Origin: G963717155 sp963717155
GTDB taxonomy: Bacteria; Actinomycetota; Thermoleophilia; Gaiellales; JALYLC01
Direction: 5' to 3'
DNA length: 64,000 bases
NCBI GenBank assembly: GCA_963717155.1
Contig: OY970326.1
Span: forward strand, 3,596,001-3,660,000
Positions 18,840-27,796 of this stretch are shown here, one piece after another. The translations under genes were made by a program, and so were the position numbers. Every line of letters starts with the position of its first letter. The first letter of the stretch is position 1. The notes below the pieces were generated by a model, which saw only the letters and a program-made list of their open reading frames with translations, was not told the DNA's origin and did not search any database.

Positions 18840-19492
18840 ATCTCGACTCGGTGCCATCCGACATCTCGTTCCTGCGCGCCGGACTGCACCTTACGATCGA
18901 ACTCACCCTGCTCAGCCTCATTCTGGCGGCAGTCCTAGGGCTGCTCTTGGCGCTCGGGAGGTTGTCATCCAACCGGATGCTGAGTGCCCCGTCAGCCCTC
19001 TACGTGAACTTCTTCCTGTCCACACCGATTCTGATCCAGCTGATCTGGATCTACTACGTAGTACCACAGCAGACTGGTCTACTGCTTTCGGACATAGAAG
19101 TACTCGTGCTCGCGCTCGGTCTGCACACCGCTGCCTCGATGTCGGAGGTGTATAGAGGCGGGTTGCTTGCCGTGGACCCCGGTCAGAGAGATGCGGCTCG
19201 CGTCCTCGGACTTTCACGGACTCAGACTCTGCGCTTCGTCGTCTTACCTCAAGCCGTTCGATTCATGCTGCCTCCGATTGCCAGCGTCCTCATCGATCTC
19301 GTAAAGGATTCGTCGCTCGCAACCTTCATCGGGGCCAACGACCTCCTGAATTCCGGACGCACCCTCGCAATCAATACGTTTAAGCCGGTAGAGGTGTTCA
19401 CCGTGGTCGCCATCGGGTACTTCGTCTTGACCTATCCGATCTCGCTGGCCGGGCAGTACCTCGAACGTCGAGCTGCATCGTCATATCGGTGA
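18836..19492 (+). CDS. Polar amino-acid-type ABC transporter permease 1
   Basis: 218 aa, HisM/GlnP type. It has several transmembrane segments (TIELTLLSLILAAVLGLLLAL and others) and the cytoplasmic EAA loop EVYRGGLLAVDPGQRDAARVLGLS that docks to the ATPase. It overlaps the lyase stop by four bases (ATGA). With the second permease at 20491 it should form a heterodimeric channel, served by the binding protein at 19573 and ATPase at 22406. Confidence 0.9.
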   Translation: MNLDSVPSDISFLRAGLHLTIELTLLSLILAAVLGLLLALGRLSSNRMLSAPSALYVNFFLSTPILIQLIWIYYVVPQQTGLLLSDIEVLVLALGLHTAASMSEVYRGGLLAVDPGQRDAARVLGLSRTQTLRFVVLPQAVRFMLPPIASVLIDLVKDSSLATFIGANDLLNSGRTLAINTFKPVEVFTVVAIGYFVLTYPISLAGQYLERRAASSYR

Positions 19493-19572
19493 GCCCCCAG
19501 TGGCTTCGGCGCCCGCAATCTCATCGAGTTCACCCCCTACACCACCACACAAGTCGAGGAGGAAAAGGACGC

Positions 19573-20436
19573 ATGAAACGAGTATTGGTGCTTTCCATCG
19601 CAGCCATCAGTCTCGGAGCCATCTTCGTGACGTCATCGACGATGGCGCGTACAAGACCGCAGTCGACCGCGACCAAAGGCGGCGCGAATGACTCGGGAGG
19701 GACGATCGCGGCCATCAAGAAAAGCGGCGTGCTCAATGTTGCCGGCGCTGAGTACGTTCCCTTCGTTGTCCAGGAGCCCAGCGGGAAGTTCGTCGGCATC
19801 GACGTCGAAACCCTGCAAGCCCTCGCAAAGAGCCTCGGCGTCAAGCTCAACATGGAGTCCGCAGGTTTCGATACCGTGATTGCCGGACTCAACTCTCACA
19901 AGTGGGACATTGTACCGTCGCTCTGCAAACTCCCGTCACGTGAAAAAGTCATCAACTTTACGCGCACCTACCTGGATCTCAAGAGCACTTGGTACGTCAA
20001 GTCCTCAAGCAAGTACCACACACTCGGCCAGCTGAACAATCCATCTGTGACCTTCGTAGTGCCGACTGGCACCGAGGCTGCGATCGACGTTCCTAAGTAC
20101 TTTCCAAAGGCAAAGCTCAAGCAAATTCCTGGCGTGTCGGATCCACAACTCCTCCAGGAAGTCCTCGCCGGGCGCGCCGACGCAACACAGACTGACTGGC
20201 CAGTGACATACAACGTACTTCGTGTGAAGTATGCAAACCAGCTTCGCTTCATCCCGAATGACCCATCCAAGATGATCTCGGGAGGCTGCCCGGTGGCATG
20301 GGGCGTACGGAAGGGCGATCCCCAGTTCCTGGCGTATCTGAATTCGTTCCTCGGACGCTATATCGCATCCGGCAACTACGCCAAGCTGAAGCAGAAGTAC
20401 TTCTCGGCTGGGGAAGTGCGCAAGCTATTCCCGTAA
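19573..20436 (+). CDS. Amino-acid-type ABC transporter substrate-binding protein
   Basis: 287 aa from ATG 19573, preceded by a strong GAGGAGGAAAAGG ribosome site; the longer open frame upstream is not used. Signal peptide MKRVLVLSIAAISLGAIFVTSSTMA, without a lipobox cysteine. Typical SBP_bac_3 features follow: SGVLNVAGAEYVPFVV, GKFVGIDVETLQALAKSLGVKLNM, DIVPSLCKLPSREKVINFTRTYL. The class binds polar amino acids, opines or related small charged molecules; the ligand is not predictable here. A strong stem-loop follows the gene. Confidence 0.9.
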   Translation: MKRVLVLSIAAISLGAIFVTSSTMARTRPQSTATKGGANDSGGTIAAIKKSGVLNVAGAEYVPFVVQEPSGKFVGIDVETLQALAKSLGVKLNMESAGFDTVIAGLNSHKWDIVPSLCKLPSREKVINFTRTYLDLKSTWYVKSSSKYHTLGQLNNPSVTFVVPTGTEAAIDVPKYFPKAKLKQIPGVSDPQLLQEVLAGRADATQTDWPVTYNVLRVKYANQLRFIPNDPSKMISGGCPVAWGVRKGDPQFLAYLNSFLGRYIASGNYAKLKQKYFSAGEVRKLFP

Positions 20437-20449
20437 GAAAGGGAGACGT

Positions 20450-20480
20450 TCAGGGGGCGCGACGCAGTCGCGCCCCCTGA
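20450..20480 (+). terminator. Perfect 14-bp stem-loop between binding protein and permease 2
   Basis: TCAGGGGGCGCGAC (20450-20463), loop GCA, then GTCGCGCCCCCTGA (20467-20480): a fully paired GC-rich hairpin with no T-run after it. In transport operons such hairpins shield the 3' end of the binding-protein message or attenuate readthrough, so binding protein exceeds permease. Seen in sequence; role inferred. Confidence 0.65.
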
Positions 20481-20490
20481 CCAACTAGAT

Positions 20491-21195
20491 ATGAGAGCGG
20501 ACATCCATATCATCGCGGTTTACTGGCGAGCACTACTCGCAGGAGTAGAAACGACCCTTCGCTTGGCCGTCACGGCGATGATAATCGGCAGCCTTACTGG
20601 GCTCGTTCTTGCCGGCTTGCGGCTAAGCGGCCGACGCTGGATCACGATACCGACCTCGCTCTACATCGATTTCTTCCGGACGACGCCCCTGCTCGTACAG
20701 ATGATTTGGCTTTACTTTGTCCTTCCGAGCCTCGTAGGCCTTAACTACGGCGTGTATACGGCCTGTGCTCTCGCACTCGGTCTGAACACCGGGGCGTTTC
20801 TGGCGGAAATTTACCGCGCATCCATCCGTGCCGTGCCTCGCGGACAATGGGACGCGGGCTTCGTGCTCGGCCTTTCGCGGGCGTCCGTCGTTAGGACGGT
20901 CATCCTCCCCCAAGCTGCGCGCATTGCATTGCCTCCTTTCACTGCCATGACGATGTTGACGCTCAAGGCCACATCGCTCGCAGCTGTTCTAGGAGTGCTG
21001 GAATTGACCCGCCGGGGCCAACTCATTGCGAATACAACCTTTCAGCCATTGCCAATTTTGACAGTGATTGCGATCATTTATTTTGTGATGATCTATCCTA
21101 TCTCGATCGGCGCGTCCGCGCTCGAGAGACGCCTCCGAGCTGGCGAACGAGGACTACAGGGAGCGGTGGACGCAATCCGGACGCAGGAGCTTTAA
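20491..21195 (+). CDS. Polar amino-acid-type ABC transporter permease 2
   Basis: 234 aa, same family as the gene at 18836. Transmembrane segments include LRLAVTAMIIGSLTGLVLAGL and LTVIAIIYFVMIYPISIGA. The EAA loop reads EIYRASIRAVPRGQWDAGFVLGLS. Eleven bases separate it from the hairpin that follows the binding-protein gene. Having both permeases gives a complete importer. Confidence 0.9.
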   Translation: MRADIHIIAVYWRALLAGVETTLRLAVTAMIIGSLTGLVLAGLRLSGRRWITIPTSLYIDFFRTTPLLVQMIWLYFVLPSLVGLNYGVYTACALALGLNTGAFLAEIYRASIRAVPRGQWDAGFVLGLSRASVVRTVILPQAARIALPPFTAMTMLTLKATSLAAVLGVLELTRRGQLIANTTFQPLPILTVIAIIYFVMIYPISIGASALERRLRAGERGLQGAVDAIRTQEL

Positions 21196-21224
21196 GTGCA
21201 GATCGCGCGAGATAGGACGACACG

Positions 21225-22346
21225 GTGAAGATTTCCGAAATCTCGGCGATTCCCGTCTCCGTGCCGCGACGCGCGGACGTGAACATCGTCGGGCATGACA
21301 TCGGCGCTATTCCGAGTGCCGAGTTCGTGATCGTAAAGTTGGTAACTGACGAGGGCGTGGAGGGGTATGGCGAGGCTCCGGTGGAGATTCCCTGGACCGG
21401 CGAGGATATGTGGATTGCTAAACACTGCATCGACCAGCATCTAGCTCCCGTGGTTCGCGGTCAGTCGTTGTTTGACATCAGCGCGATACTCGCGGCAATG
21501 GACCGCGCAATTCCATGGCACCCTTACGCCAAGGCCGCAATAGAGATGGCGGTGTGGGACGCAGTCGGACACGCGCTGAACCAACCGATCTACAATCTTC
21601 TCGGCGGCCGCGTCCGCGATTCAGTGGGAATCAAACTTGTCTGTGCCGGGCCTGATATCGAGACGACGGTTTCGCTGGCAGAACGGGCTGTGTCTGCTGG
21701 ATTTCGCACCATCAAACTCAAGACCGGTTTTGGTGTTGATTCCGACGTGGCGAAGGTCGTGGCCGTGCGAGACGCGGTTGGCGGCGAAGTCCGTCTGACG
21801 GTGGATTCCAACGAGGGGTGGTCGGTGCCTGAGGCGATCTATGCCATTCGGGCGATGGAGGAATGTTCGTTGCTGTTTGCCGAACAGCCGGTCTCTGCGG
21901 CCAATCCCCGATGGATGCAGGAAGTCCGACGGCGAGTCAACGTCCCGATTGCTGCTCACGAGAGCATTCGGCTCCTGCACGGGACAGTCGCTGCGATCGA
22001 CTACGAGATAGCGGACATCTGGGCGATCACACCGTCGACTCACGGCGGTCTCCTTCCGGCGAAGAAGGTGATGGCCGTGGCCGAGACCCATGGCATAGCT
22101 TGCCTGATCGGAAGCACCTTGGAACTCGGCATCGCGACAGCTGCGATGCTTCACTTAGCCGTGTCGACCCCAATCGTGGATGGCGACCGGTATCCGTCCG
22201 ACATTATCGGACCGCTCTACCATCACGACGACCTCATCGAGGAGACGCTCGTGGTACGCGACGGGCGCGTCGAGGTCCCGGATGGGCCTGGCCTTGGCGT
22301 CCGCGTATCCGCGGAGCGACTCGCAAGGTATCGGGTCGACCGATGA
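21225..22346 (+). CDS. Enolase-superfamily (MR/MLE) racemase, cycloisomerase or dehydratase
   Basis: 373 aa from GTG 21225. N-terminal capping domain, then a (beta/alpha)7 barrel with the MLE-type KxK motif (TIKLKTGFG) and metal ligands VDSNEG and FAEQP. Two places depart from the usual MLE pattern. The third-ligand strand reads AAHES where A-D-E-S is usual, and the general-base strand reads WAITPSTHGGL where IK is common. It should act on a carboxylate alpha-proton through an enolate and feed the DapA-family lyase. Exact reaction not assignable. Confidence 0.8.
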   Translation: MKISEISAIPVSVPRRADVNIVGHDIGAIPSAEFVIVKLVTDEGVEGYGEAPVEIPWTGEDMWIAKHCIDQHLAPVVRGQSLFDISAILAAMDRAIPWHPYAKAAIEMAVWDAVGHALNQPIYNLLGGRVRDSVGIKLVCAGPDIETTVSLAERAVSAGFRTIKLKTGFGVDSDVAKVVAVRDAVGGEVRLTVDSNEGWSVPEAIYAIRAMEECSLLFAEQPVSAANPRWMQEVRRRVNVPIAAHESIRLLHGTVAAIDYEIADIWAITPSTHGGLLPAKKVMAVAETHGIACLIGSTLELGIATAAMLHLAVSTPIVDGDRYPSDIIGPLYHHDDLIEETLVVRDGRVEVPDGPGLGVRVSAERLARYRVDR

Positions 22347-22405
22347 GACTGTGTGCCTGTACCCCGATCGCATCCATCTCGGTGCTTCCCACCGGCCTCT
22401 GAACC

Positions 22406-23218
22406 GTGATCGAGATGGCCAGCCTGACGAAGTCGTACGGCACGCACCGCGTCCTGGACGGGATCGACCTGTCCGTAGGAGCCGGCGAGGTCGTCGTCGT
22501 CATCGGGCCGAGCGGCTCCGGGAAGAGCACTCTTTTGCGCTGTCTCAGCCTTCTCGAGCCATTTCAACAAGGGTCGATTGAAGTCGATGGTCGCCTATTT
22601 GCGGTCGGGACCGATGGGCCGAAGCGCCGCGTGGATCGGCGGCAGCGCGAATTGATTCGGCGTGATGTCGGCCTTGTCTTCCAACAATTCAATCTCTTCC
22701 CGCATATGACCGTGCTGCGCAACGTCAGCCTCGCCCCTATGCGCGTTCGCGGAACCTCCAAGACTGCCGCGACCGAACTCGCATCAGACCTTTTGACTCG
22801 AGTCGGATTGGCAGACAAACTCTCCGAATACCCGAGCCGACTGTCTGGCGGACAGCAACAGCGCGTCGCTATCGCGCGAGCTCTCGCTATGCAGCCCAAG
22901 CTCATGCTCTTCGATGAGGTGACCTCGGCGCTTGATCCTGAGCTCGTCGGTGAGGTCCTCGCCGTCATGAAGCGTCTCGCGGAGGAAGGCATGACAATGA
23001 TCGTCGTCACCCATGAGATGGGTTTCGCCCGCGACGTGGGCGACCGGGTCGTACTCATGGATGACGGTCAGATCGTTGAAGACGCACCGCCACAACAGCT
23101 ATTCACTGCGCCACGGCATCCACGGAGCCAAGCATTCCTGCGAAAGCTGATTGAACGGGAACGAGGCGAGTCCATCGACAGTCCGCTGCTGGAACTCCCT
23201 AAAGACAATGCCCTCTAG
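22406..23218 (+). CDS. Amino-acid ABC transporter ATP-binding protein (GlnQ type)
   Basis: 270 aa from GTG 22406 (an ATG at 22415 is possible). Complete set: Walker A GPSGSGKST, Q-loop VFQQFNLFPHMTVLRNV, signature LSGGQQQRVAIARAL, Walker B LMLFDEVTSALD, switch VTHEMGFARDV. It energises the two permeases of the cluster. The gene is separated from them by the enolase-superfamily gene, so enzyme and transport genes are interleaved and probably co-transcribed. Confidence 0.93.
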   Translation: MIEMASLTKSYGTHRVLDGIDLSVGAGEVVVVIGPSGSGKSTLLRCLSLLEPFQQGSIEVDGRLFAVGTDGPKRRVDRRQRELIRRDVGLVFQQFNLFPHMTVLRNVSLAPMRVRGTSKTAATELASDLLTRVGLADKLSEYPSRLSGGQQQRVAIARALAMQPKLMLFDEVTSALDPELVGEVLAVMKRLAEEGMTMIVVTHEMGFARDVGDRVVLMDDGQIVEDAPPQQLFTAPRHPRSQAFLRKLIERERGESIDSPLLELPKDNAL

Positions 23219-23239
23219 GAACCATGAAGGGAAGAGCTC

Positions 23240-23695
23240 GTGCCAATGTATATGGAGTTGAGCTTTCCACAGGAAGGAGCGTCCGTGCGAGTAGAGCTCC
23301 TACCCGACGCGGCGCCAAAGACCTGCGAGGCTGTCTGGGGTGCTCTGCCGCTGACAGGCGATGGGGCGCACGCGTCGTACTCCGGAACCGTTGTCGGCCT
23401 GTTTATGGACCCATCCATCGTCGTCCCAGCGGAGAACGCGACGACGTATATCCAGCAGGGAGACCTGATGTATACGCACTATGATGCCGGCGTGCGACAC
23501 GGCAACCGAGATGCCGTGTCGGAAATCTACGTCGCCTACGATCGCTACGCGCGTCCGACAACGCCTGGCGTCGGCCTGCCCGCCACAGCCAATATCTTCG
23601 GCCGCGTGGTCGGAGACGCCACCGCGTTCTACGCGGTCTGCGCGCGCATGCCGAGCGAAGGGACCAAGCCGCTTGAGGCGAGGCGCGTCTCGTGA
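23240..23695 (+). CDS. DUF3830 family protein (cyclophilin-like fold)
   Basis: 151 aa from GTG 23240, preceded by GAAGGGAAGAG. The pattern VRVELLPDAAPKTCEAVWGALPLTGDGAHASYSGTVV, then GNRDAVSEIYVAYDRY, then NIFGRVVGD, matches DUF3830. Related proteins have a small cyclophilin-like barrel and typically sit beside M20, creatininase and racemase genes in catabolic operons; their biochemical role is not established. It is in the middle of this operon, just before the M20-like gene. Confidence 0.75.
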   Translation: MPMYMELSFPQEGASVRVELLPDAAPKTCEAVWGALPLTGDGAHASYSGTVVGLFMDPSIVVPAENATTYIQQGDLMYTHYDAGVRHGNRDAVSEIYVAYDRYARPTTPGVGLPATANIFGRVVGDATAFYAVCARMPSEGTKPLEARRVS

Positions 23696-23789
23696 GCCGA
23701 GTCCCTGTGGGCGGCCGGTCAGCGTGCGACTCCGCGAGGTGCAGCAACCCGCAGCCCGTCGCGCGCTCATCCTCAGGGGCCTGATTCTC

Positions 23790-24956
23790 GTGCCCTCGGA
23801 CCGAGCCCGCTGCGACCATGAGGTTGTAGAGCTGGCGATGGAGCTATGCCGCACCGCGACTCCTCCAGGGGGAGAGGGTCCGGTTGCCGAAGTGGTCGCG
23901 GGTTACCTCCGCAATCACGGATTCGAAGTGGACTTACAACCCGTCGTAGAGGGACGCCCTAACGTTGTGGCCATCGCTCGGGGCAATGACGCGTACAAGA
24001 GCGTGATGCTCAATGGGCATCTCGACATTGCGCCACCCGTCGGGCAGTGGCGGCACGACCCGCTCCAACCATGGATCGAAGACGCTCAGCTGCATGGAGC
24101 CGGTCTCCATGACATGAAGGGCGGCCTGGCCGCGCTGATGGTCGGGGGCTCCGTCGCTGCCCAAACCACCGCGCGCGACCGGGGCGACATCGTCCTCACA
24201 GCCGTCATGCATCACGGCACAAGCGGGCTGGGACTCAAATACTTTCTCGACTCCTGCGACTGGCGTATCGACGCCGGAATCAACGGAGAACCGACCGATT
24301 TGAGCATTCAACTCTTCCACGGTGGCGCATGGGGATTCGAGATTGTTGTCGAAGGGGTTCCGAGGCATCAAAGTAGGCTCGAAGAGGGTGCCAACGCCAT
24401 CACCGCGATGGCTCGGGTGGTCGACGCGGCAACGGTCGATTGCCTAACACACGTGCGGAACGACGGGATTCCGTTCTTGCCGCGCATTGTCGTTGGCACG
24501 ATTGCCGGCGGCGAGGACAACACGATGACCGCCGCCCGATGCACCGCTACTGGAGATGTGCGCTTTCTGCCGGGCATGACGATCGAAGGGATGAAGGGCG
24601 ATCTCATGCGAGTCGTCGAAGCCGCGTGCGCGACTGATGCTCGTCTCCACGGACGGGTGTCGACGATCGCGTACCAACGGCCTTATATCATGACGCCCGA
24701 CGCGTGGATCGTTGGCGTGATGGCACGTGCGCATGAAACTGTCGGCCACTCAGATGTGCGGCTCACTTCCGGCTTGCCAGCTGGCTCGTATGTAACCGAC
24801 GCTGTCGACATGCTTCGGCATGGAATACCGACCGTGATCTACGGACCGGGAAGCTGGCGGACCGAACCGAACGAGGCGATTAGCGTCTCCGATCTGGGCG
24901 CCGCGGCCGCTGCTTACGCCGTTGCGACCGGTGAGATCTGCGCGGAGCGACGATGA
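23790..24956 (+). CDS. M20 peptidase/deacylase-like protein with altered metal site
   Basis: 388 aa if GTG 23790 is the start (GTG 23724 is an alternative). The ArgE/DapE/M20 fold is clear: NGHLDIAPP, GAGLHDMKGGLAALMVGG, INGEPTDLSIQLFHGGAWGFEIVVEGVPRHQS, and VIYGPGSW. The catalytic EE block, normally D-E-E-x-G, reads MHHGTSGLGLKYF here. The C-terminal metal His of the usual AHTPNE is absent (WRTEPNE). So two of the usual metal or catalytic positions differ. It may be a non-hydrolytic binding protein or use a different chemistry. No frameshift explains the changes. Confidence 0.75.
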   Translation: MPSDRARCDHEVVELAMELCRTATPPGGEGPVAEVVAGYLRNHGFEVDLQPVVEGRPNVVAIARGNDAYKSVMLNGHLDIAPPVGQWRHDPLQPWIEDAQLHGAGLHDMKGGLAALMVGGSVAAQTTARDRGDIVLTAVMHHGTSGLGLKYFLDSCDWRIDAGINGEPTDLSIQLFHGGAWGFEIVVEGVPRHQSRLEEGANAITAMARVVDAATVDCLTHVRNDGIPFLPRIVVGTIAGGEDNTMTAARCTATGDVRFLPGMTIEGMKGDLMRVVEAACATDARLHGRVSTIAYQRPYIMTPDAWIVGVMARAHETVGHSDVRLTSGLPAGSYVTDAVDMLRHGIPTVIYGPGSWRTEPNEAISVSDLGAAAAAYAVATGEICAERR

Positions 24957-24995
24957 ATGCCCACTTGAGCGCGAGGCATCGAACTGGAGGAGTGC

Positions 24996-25782
24996 ATGCT
25001 TGACCTCAACGCACACGCGGCGGTACTGTGGCAGAAGCAACGACGAGAGCAGATATCTGCAGCCGCCGCGCGCGACATACCCATCCTATTGCCCGTCGGT
25101 GCGATCGAGCAACATGGGCCTCACCTACCGATCGATGTCGACTCTTGGACTGCTCTGGCTGTGTGTGTGCGCGCGGCAGAGTTGCTGGAGGATACGAATG
25201 CTCTTGTGCTGCCACCGATTTGGTGGGGCCTCTCGCCGTACTGGATGGCATACGCGGGCACCATTACGCTTCGAGCAGAAACTCTGATTGCGCTGATTTA
25301 CGATGTCTGCCAGAGCGTGCGTGCGCACGGATTCTCACGGATTCTACTAGTGAACGGTCACGGCGGAAATGATGGCGTTCTTCAGGGCGCGGCAGTGAAC
25401 GCATCGGTGTCCGCGACTTCGCGTTGCTTCAATGTCGTACTGGAGCCTCATGCCGGCGGCGATGACGGAACTGGTCACCGTCGACTCCGGTGATGCTGGC
25501 CACGCCGGCCAAATGGAAACCGCAATCCAACTCGCACTTCAACCGGCTATCGTGGATATGGCTAGCGTGGATTCATCGCGGCTGGTAAATCTTGGCGAGC
25601 AGGTCGGGCCGATTCGTCCGGGTGAGGGCGGAGCCATCTATCTCGCGCCAGATCCCGCTCGGGAATCGCCCTCCGGTGTATACGGCGATCCGCGAGCCGG
25701 GACGGCGGAGCACGGGGATGCCCTCCTGACGGCCGCAAGCGAAGGACTCGCGGACTTCGTGCGCCGTTTCCGAGCGGCATAA
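24996..25782 (+). pseudogene. Creatininase-family amidohydrolase, single frameshift
   Basis: ATG 24996 follows GGAGGAGTGC. The first frame has PVGAIEQHGPHLPIDVDS and LLVNGHGGNDGVLQGA, the creatininase metal motifs. Near 25425-25440 the coding frame moves by one base: SYWSLMPAAMTELVTV and GHAGQMETAIQLAL, the usual third block, continue in the other frame to 25782. Rejoined it is about 260 aa, normal for the family. Family members hydrolyse cyclic or linear amides (creatinine, formamidopyrimidine-type compounds). Both halves are well preserved, so the break is recent or an error. Confidence 0.8.
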
Positions 25783-25851
25783 AGCACGACTCGGTGACGA
25801 TGCAGCTAGTCGAACCTCCCCTGGCCATTGTACATCGAGTATCGCAAATCC

Positions 25852-26931
25852 ATGCATGAGTCGGACAGACCTAGGCGCGCGGCGACCGTACGTGACGTCG
25901 CGAATTTGGCTCGCGTTTCGCCTCAGACGGTGTCCAACGTTTTGAATGGACGGACATCGGGACTGATGACCGAAGCCACGCGTCTCGAGGTCGTAGATGC
26001 TATTCGAGCTCTTAACTATCGGCGCAATGTGAATGCAATTCGCCTGCGACAGGGACGGGCTCGAACGATTGCGTTCGCGATTCTCGATCCGAGCGACCGC
26101 TTCTTGGCTGACGCTTTCACCGCAGAGATGCTTGCGGGCGCAGCGGAATATGCACGGCGTCGGGGCTACCACCTCCTGCTTGAGGCGGTGAACCCGACGT
26201 CTCCCGAGCTGGGAGAACAGGTAGCAGGTTCGCTCCTGTTTCATCAAGCGGACGGGTTGATCCTACTTCCATCCGGCTCTCCAGAAGCTTGGCTTCCCTC
26301 GCTGGAAGCTGCTTCAAAGACAGGTCGGCCGGTTATCCTACTCAGCTCGACCGCCGCGTCACTCGAGGGCGTCGGTAGCATCCGGGCTGACGATGAAAAG
26401 GCAGGCCGACTCATCGCGGAACACCTCGCGGCACTCGGTCACTCACGGTTCGCGTTCGTGCAAAGCGCGGTGGAATGGCCCGCTGTGCAGGCACGCCTCT
26501 CCGGAGTAAACAGGGCGCTCAAGCGAGCCGGGTGTCCGCCTTGCGTGCTGGTTACCGCGGCAGACTGGACCGTCGACGCTGGGCGTTCTGCAGTGCAGCT
26601 CGCTCTCGAATCCTTCCCACCGGGGCGCCGGCCGACAGCCGTTATCGCCGGCAACGACGTGCTAGCGGCGGGCGCTATCGTCGCCGCACGTTCGGCCGGG
26701 CTTTCCCTCCCAGCCGAGCTCTCAATCACAGGCTTCGACGACCTAGACTTCGCGTCAGCCCTCGAGCCCGCGCTTACGACCGCCCGGGTAAACGGGATGG
26801 CGATGGGACGGGGCGCCGCCCATGATCTTCTCAGTCGAATCGAGAAGCCTTGGCTGCCAGCTCGGAGGCGGGTCATGCGAACGTCGCTCGTCGTACGGTC
26901 GAGCACGTCGGCTCCGCCAAGGCAAGCTTAG
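25852..26931 (+). CDS. LacI-family transcriptional regulator
   Basis: 359 aa from ATG 25852 (an upstream TTG would add eight residues). N-terminal LacI helix-turn-helix: TVRDVANLARVSPQTVSNVLNG (residues about 12-33), then the hinge YRRNVNAIRLRQGRARTIAF. Next is a type I periplasmic-binding fold with LAALGHSRFAFVQ and ELSITGFDDLDFASALEPALTT. It sits at the end of the catabolic genes, as local regulators usually do, and probably represses them until a pathway sugar-acid or amide intermediate binds. Candidate operator at 17753-17775. Confidence 0.9.
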   Translation: MHESDRPRRAATVRDVANLARVSPQTVSNVLNGRTSGLMTEATRLEVVDAIRALNYRRNVNAIRLRQGRARTIAFAILDPSDRFLADAFTAEMLAGAAEYARRRGYHLLLEAVNPTSPELGEQVAGSLLFHQADGLILLPSGSPEAWLPSLEAASKTGRPVILLSSTAASLEGVGSIRADDEKAGRLIAEHLAALGHSRFAFVQSAVEWPAVQARLSGVNRALKRAGCPPCVLVTAADWTVDAGRSAVQLALESFPPGRRPTAVIAGNDVLAAGAIVAARSAGLSLPAELSITGFDDLDFASALEPALTTARVNGMAMGRGAAHDLLSRIEKPWLPARRRVMRTSLVVRSSTSAPPRQA

Positions 26932-26938
26932 GCTCCCT

Positions 26939-27796
26939 CTATAGACCCAGGGCCGACAGCGGGTCGGTGGTCAAGATGGACCTGCATGTTTCTCGGAGCA
27001 CGGCCGGTTCGCGCTGATCGTCTTCCCATGTGCGCAACTGGTCTCTGTGTGCGCGAATTGTGCCGAACGGCCAATCGGTCCCGAACAGCAACTTATCGCT
27101 ACATCGATACTCTCCGGCCTCAATGAGCGCCGAGCGTAATTGAATCGGTCGCGGCGTCAGCGCGGATATGTCCGCGTAGACGTGCGGGTGCTTTCGGACT
27201 ACAGCGAGACATTCCGAGATCCACGGATGGCCCAGATGTGCGATTACGATTCGAAGCCGTGGAAACCGGAGGGCCACCTCGTCGATTTGACGCGGAAGTG
27301 CAAATGCTAGTATGGCCTTGCGAACGAAGGTCGTCCCTTGATGCCACATGATTGGCAGATTGCGCTCAGAAATGGCCTCATAGAGAGCAAGTGCAGCTGG
27401 CGAGAGTGGATCAAAACCCTGATACGTTGGTGCAAGTTTGACTCCACGTAGGCCGAGCTGCTCGACCGCTCGATCGAGGCGCTTAAGTGCGTCCGGTCGC
27501 TGAGCGTCGATAGAACAGAAGCCAACGAGCCGCGACGGATCGCGATTGACGTAGTCGGCTACGAACTCATCGGGCACGATTAGTCCGGCATGCGGCGCAT
27601 CGAAGGCAACTACAACGCTGCGAGACGCTCCGATTGCATGGCGCGCGTGCGATTCATACCCAGCGTCCAGACCTTCGGCCTCTGGCCAGGCGCGCACGAG
27701 GTCGGCGATGAATTCCGGCGAGGCATGCTCCGGAAGCCAGACGTGACTGTGCACGTCGCCCTTGACAAGGGCGTGCGGCTTTGGAGAAGTCGTCAC
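26939..27796 (-). CDS. Amidohydrolase-2 family metal-dependent hydrolase
   Basis: 285 aa from GTG 27796. TIM-barrel hydrolase with all expected ligands: DVHSHVW (HxH), IMWHQGT, IVIAHLGHPW and LFGTDWPFG. Members hydrolyse or decarboxylate lactones and cyclic carboxylates. It converges on the LacI gene, leaving only 7 bases between the stops, so it has its own promoter upstream of 27797. There a GGGTAAGGG stretch loosely resembles the GGGTAAAGG in the candidate operator. Probably part of the same pathway. Confidence 0.85.
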   Translation of the reverse strand: MTTSPKPHALVKGDVHSHVWLPEHASPEFIADLVRAWPEAEGLDAGYESHARHAIGASRSVVVAFDAPHAGLIVPDEFVADYVNRDPSRLVGFCSIDAQRPDALKRLDRAVEQLGLRGVKLAPTYQGFDPLSPAALALYEAISERNLPIMWHQGTTFVRKAILAFALPRQIDEVALRFPRLRIVIAHLGHPWISECLAVVRKHPHVYADISALTPRPIQLRSALIEAGEYRCSDKLLFGTDWPFGTIRAHRDQLRTWEDDQREPAVLRETCRSILTTDPLSALGL

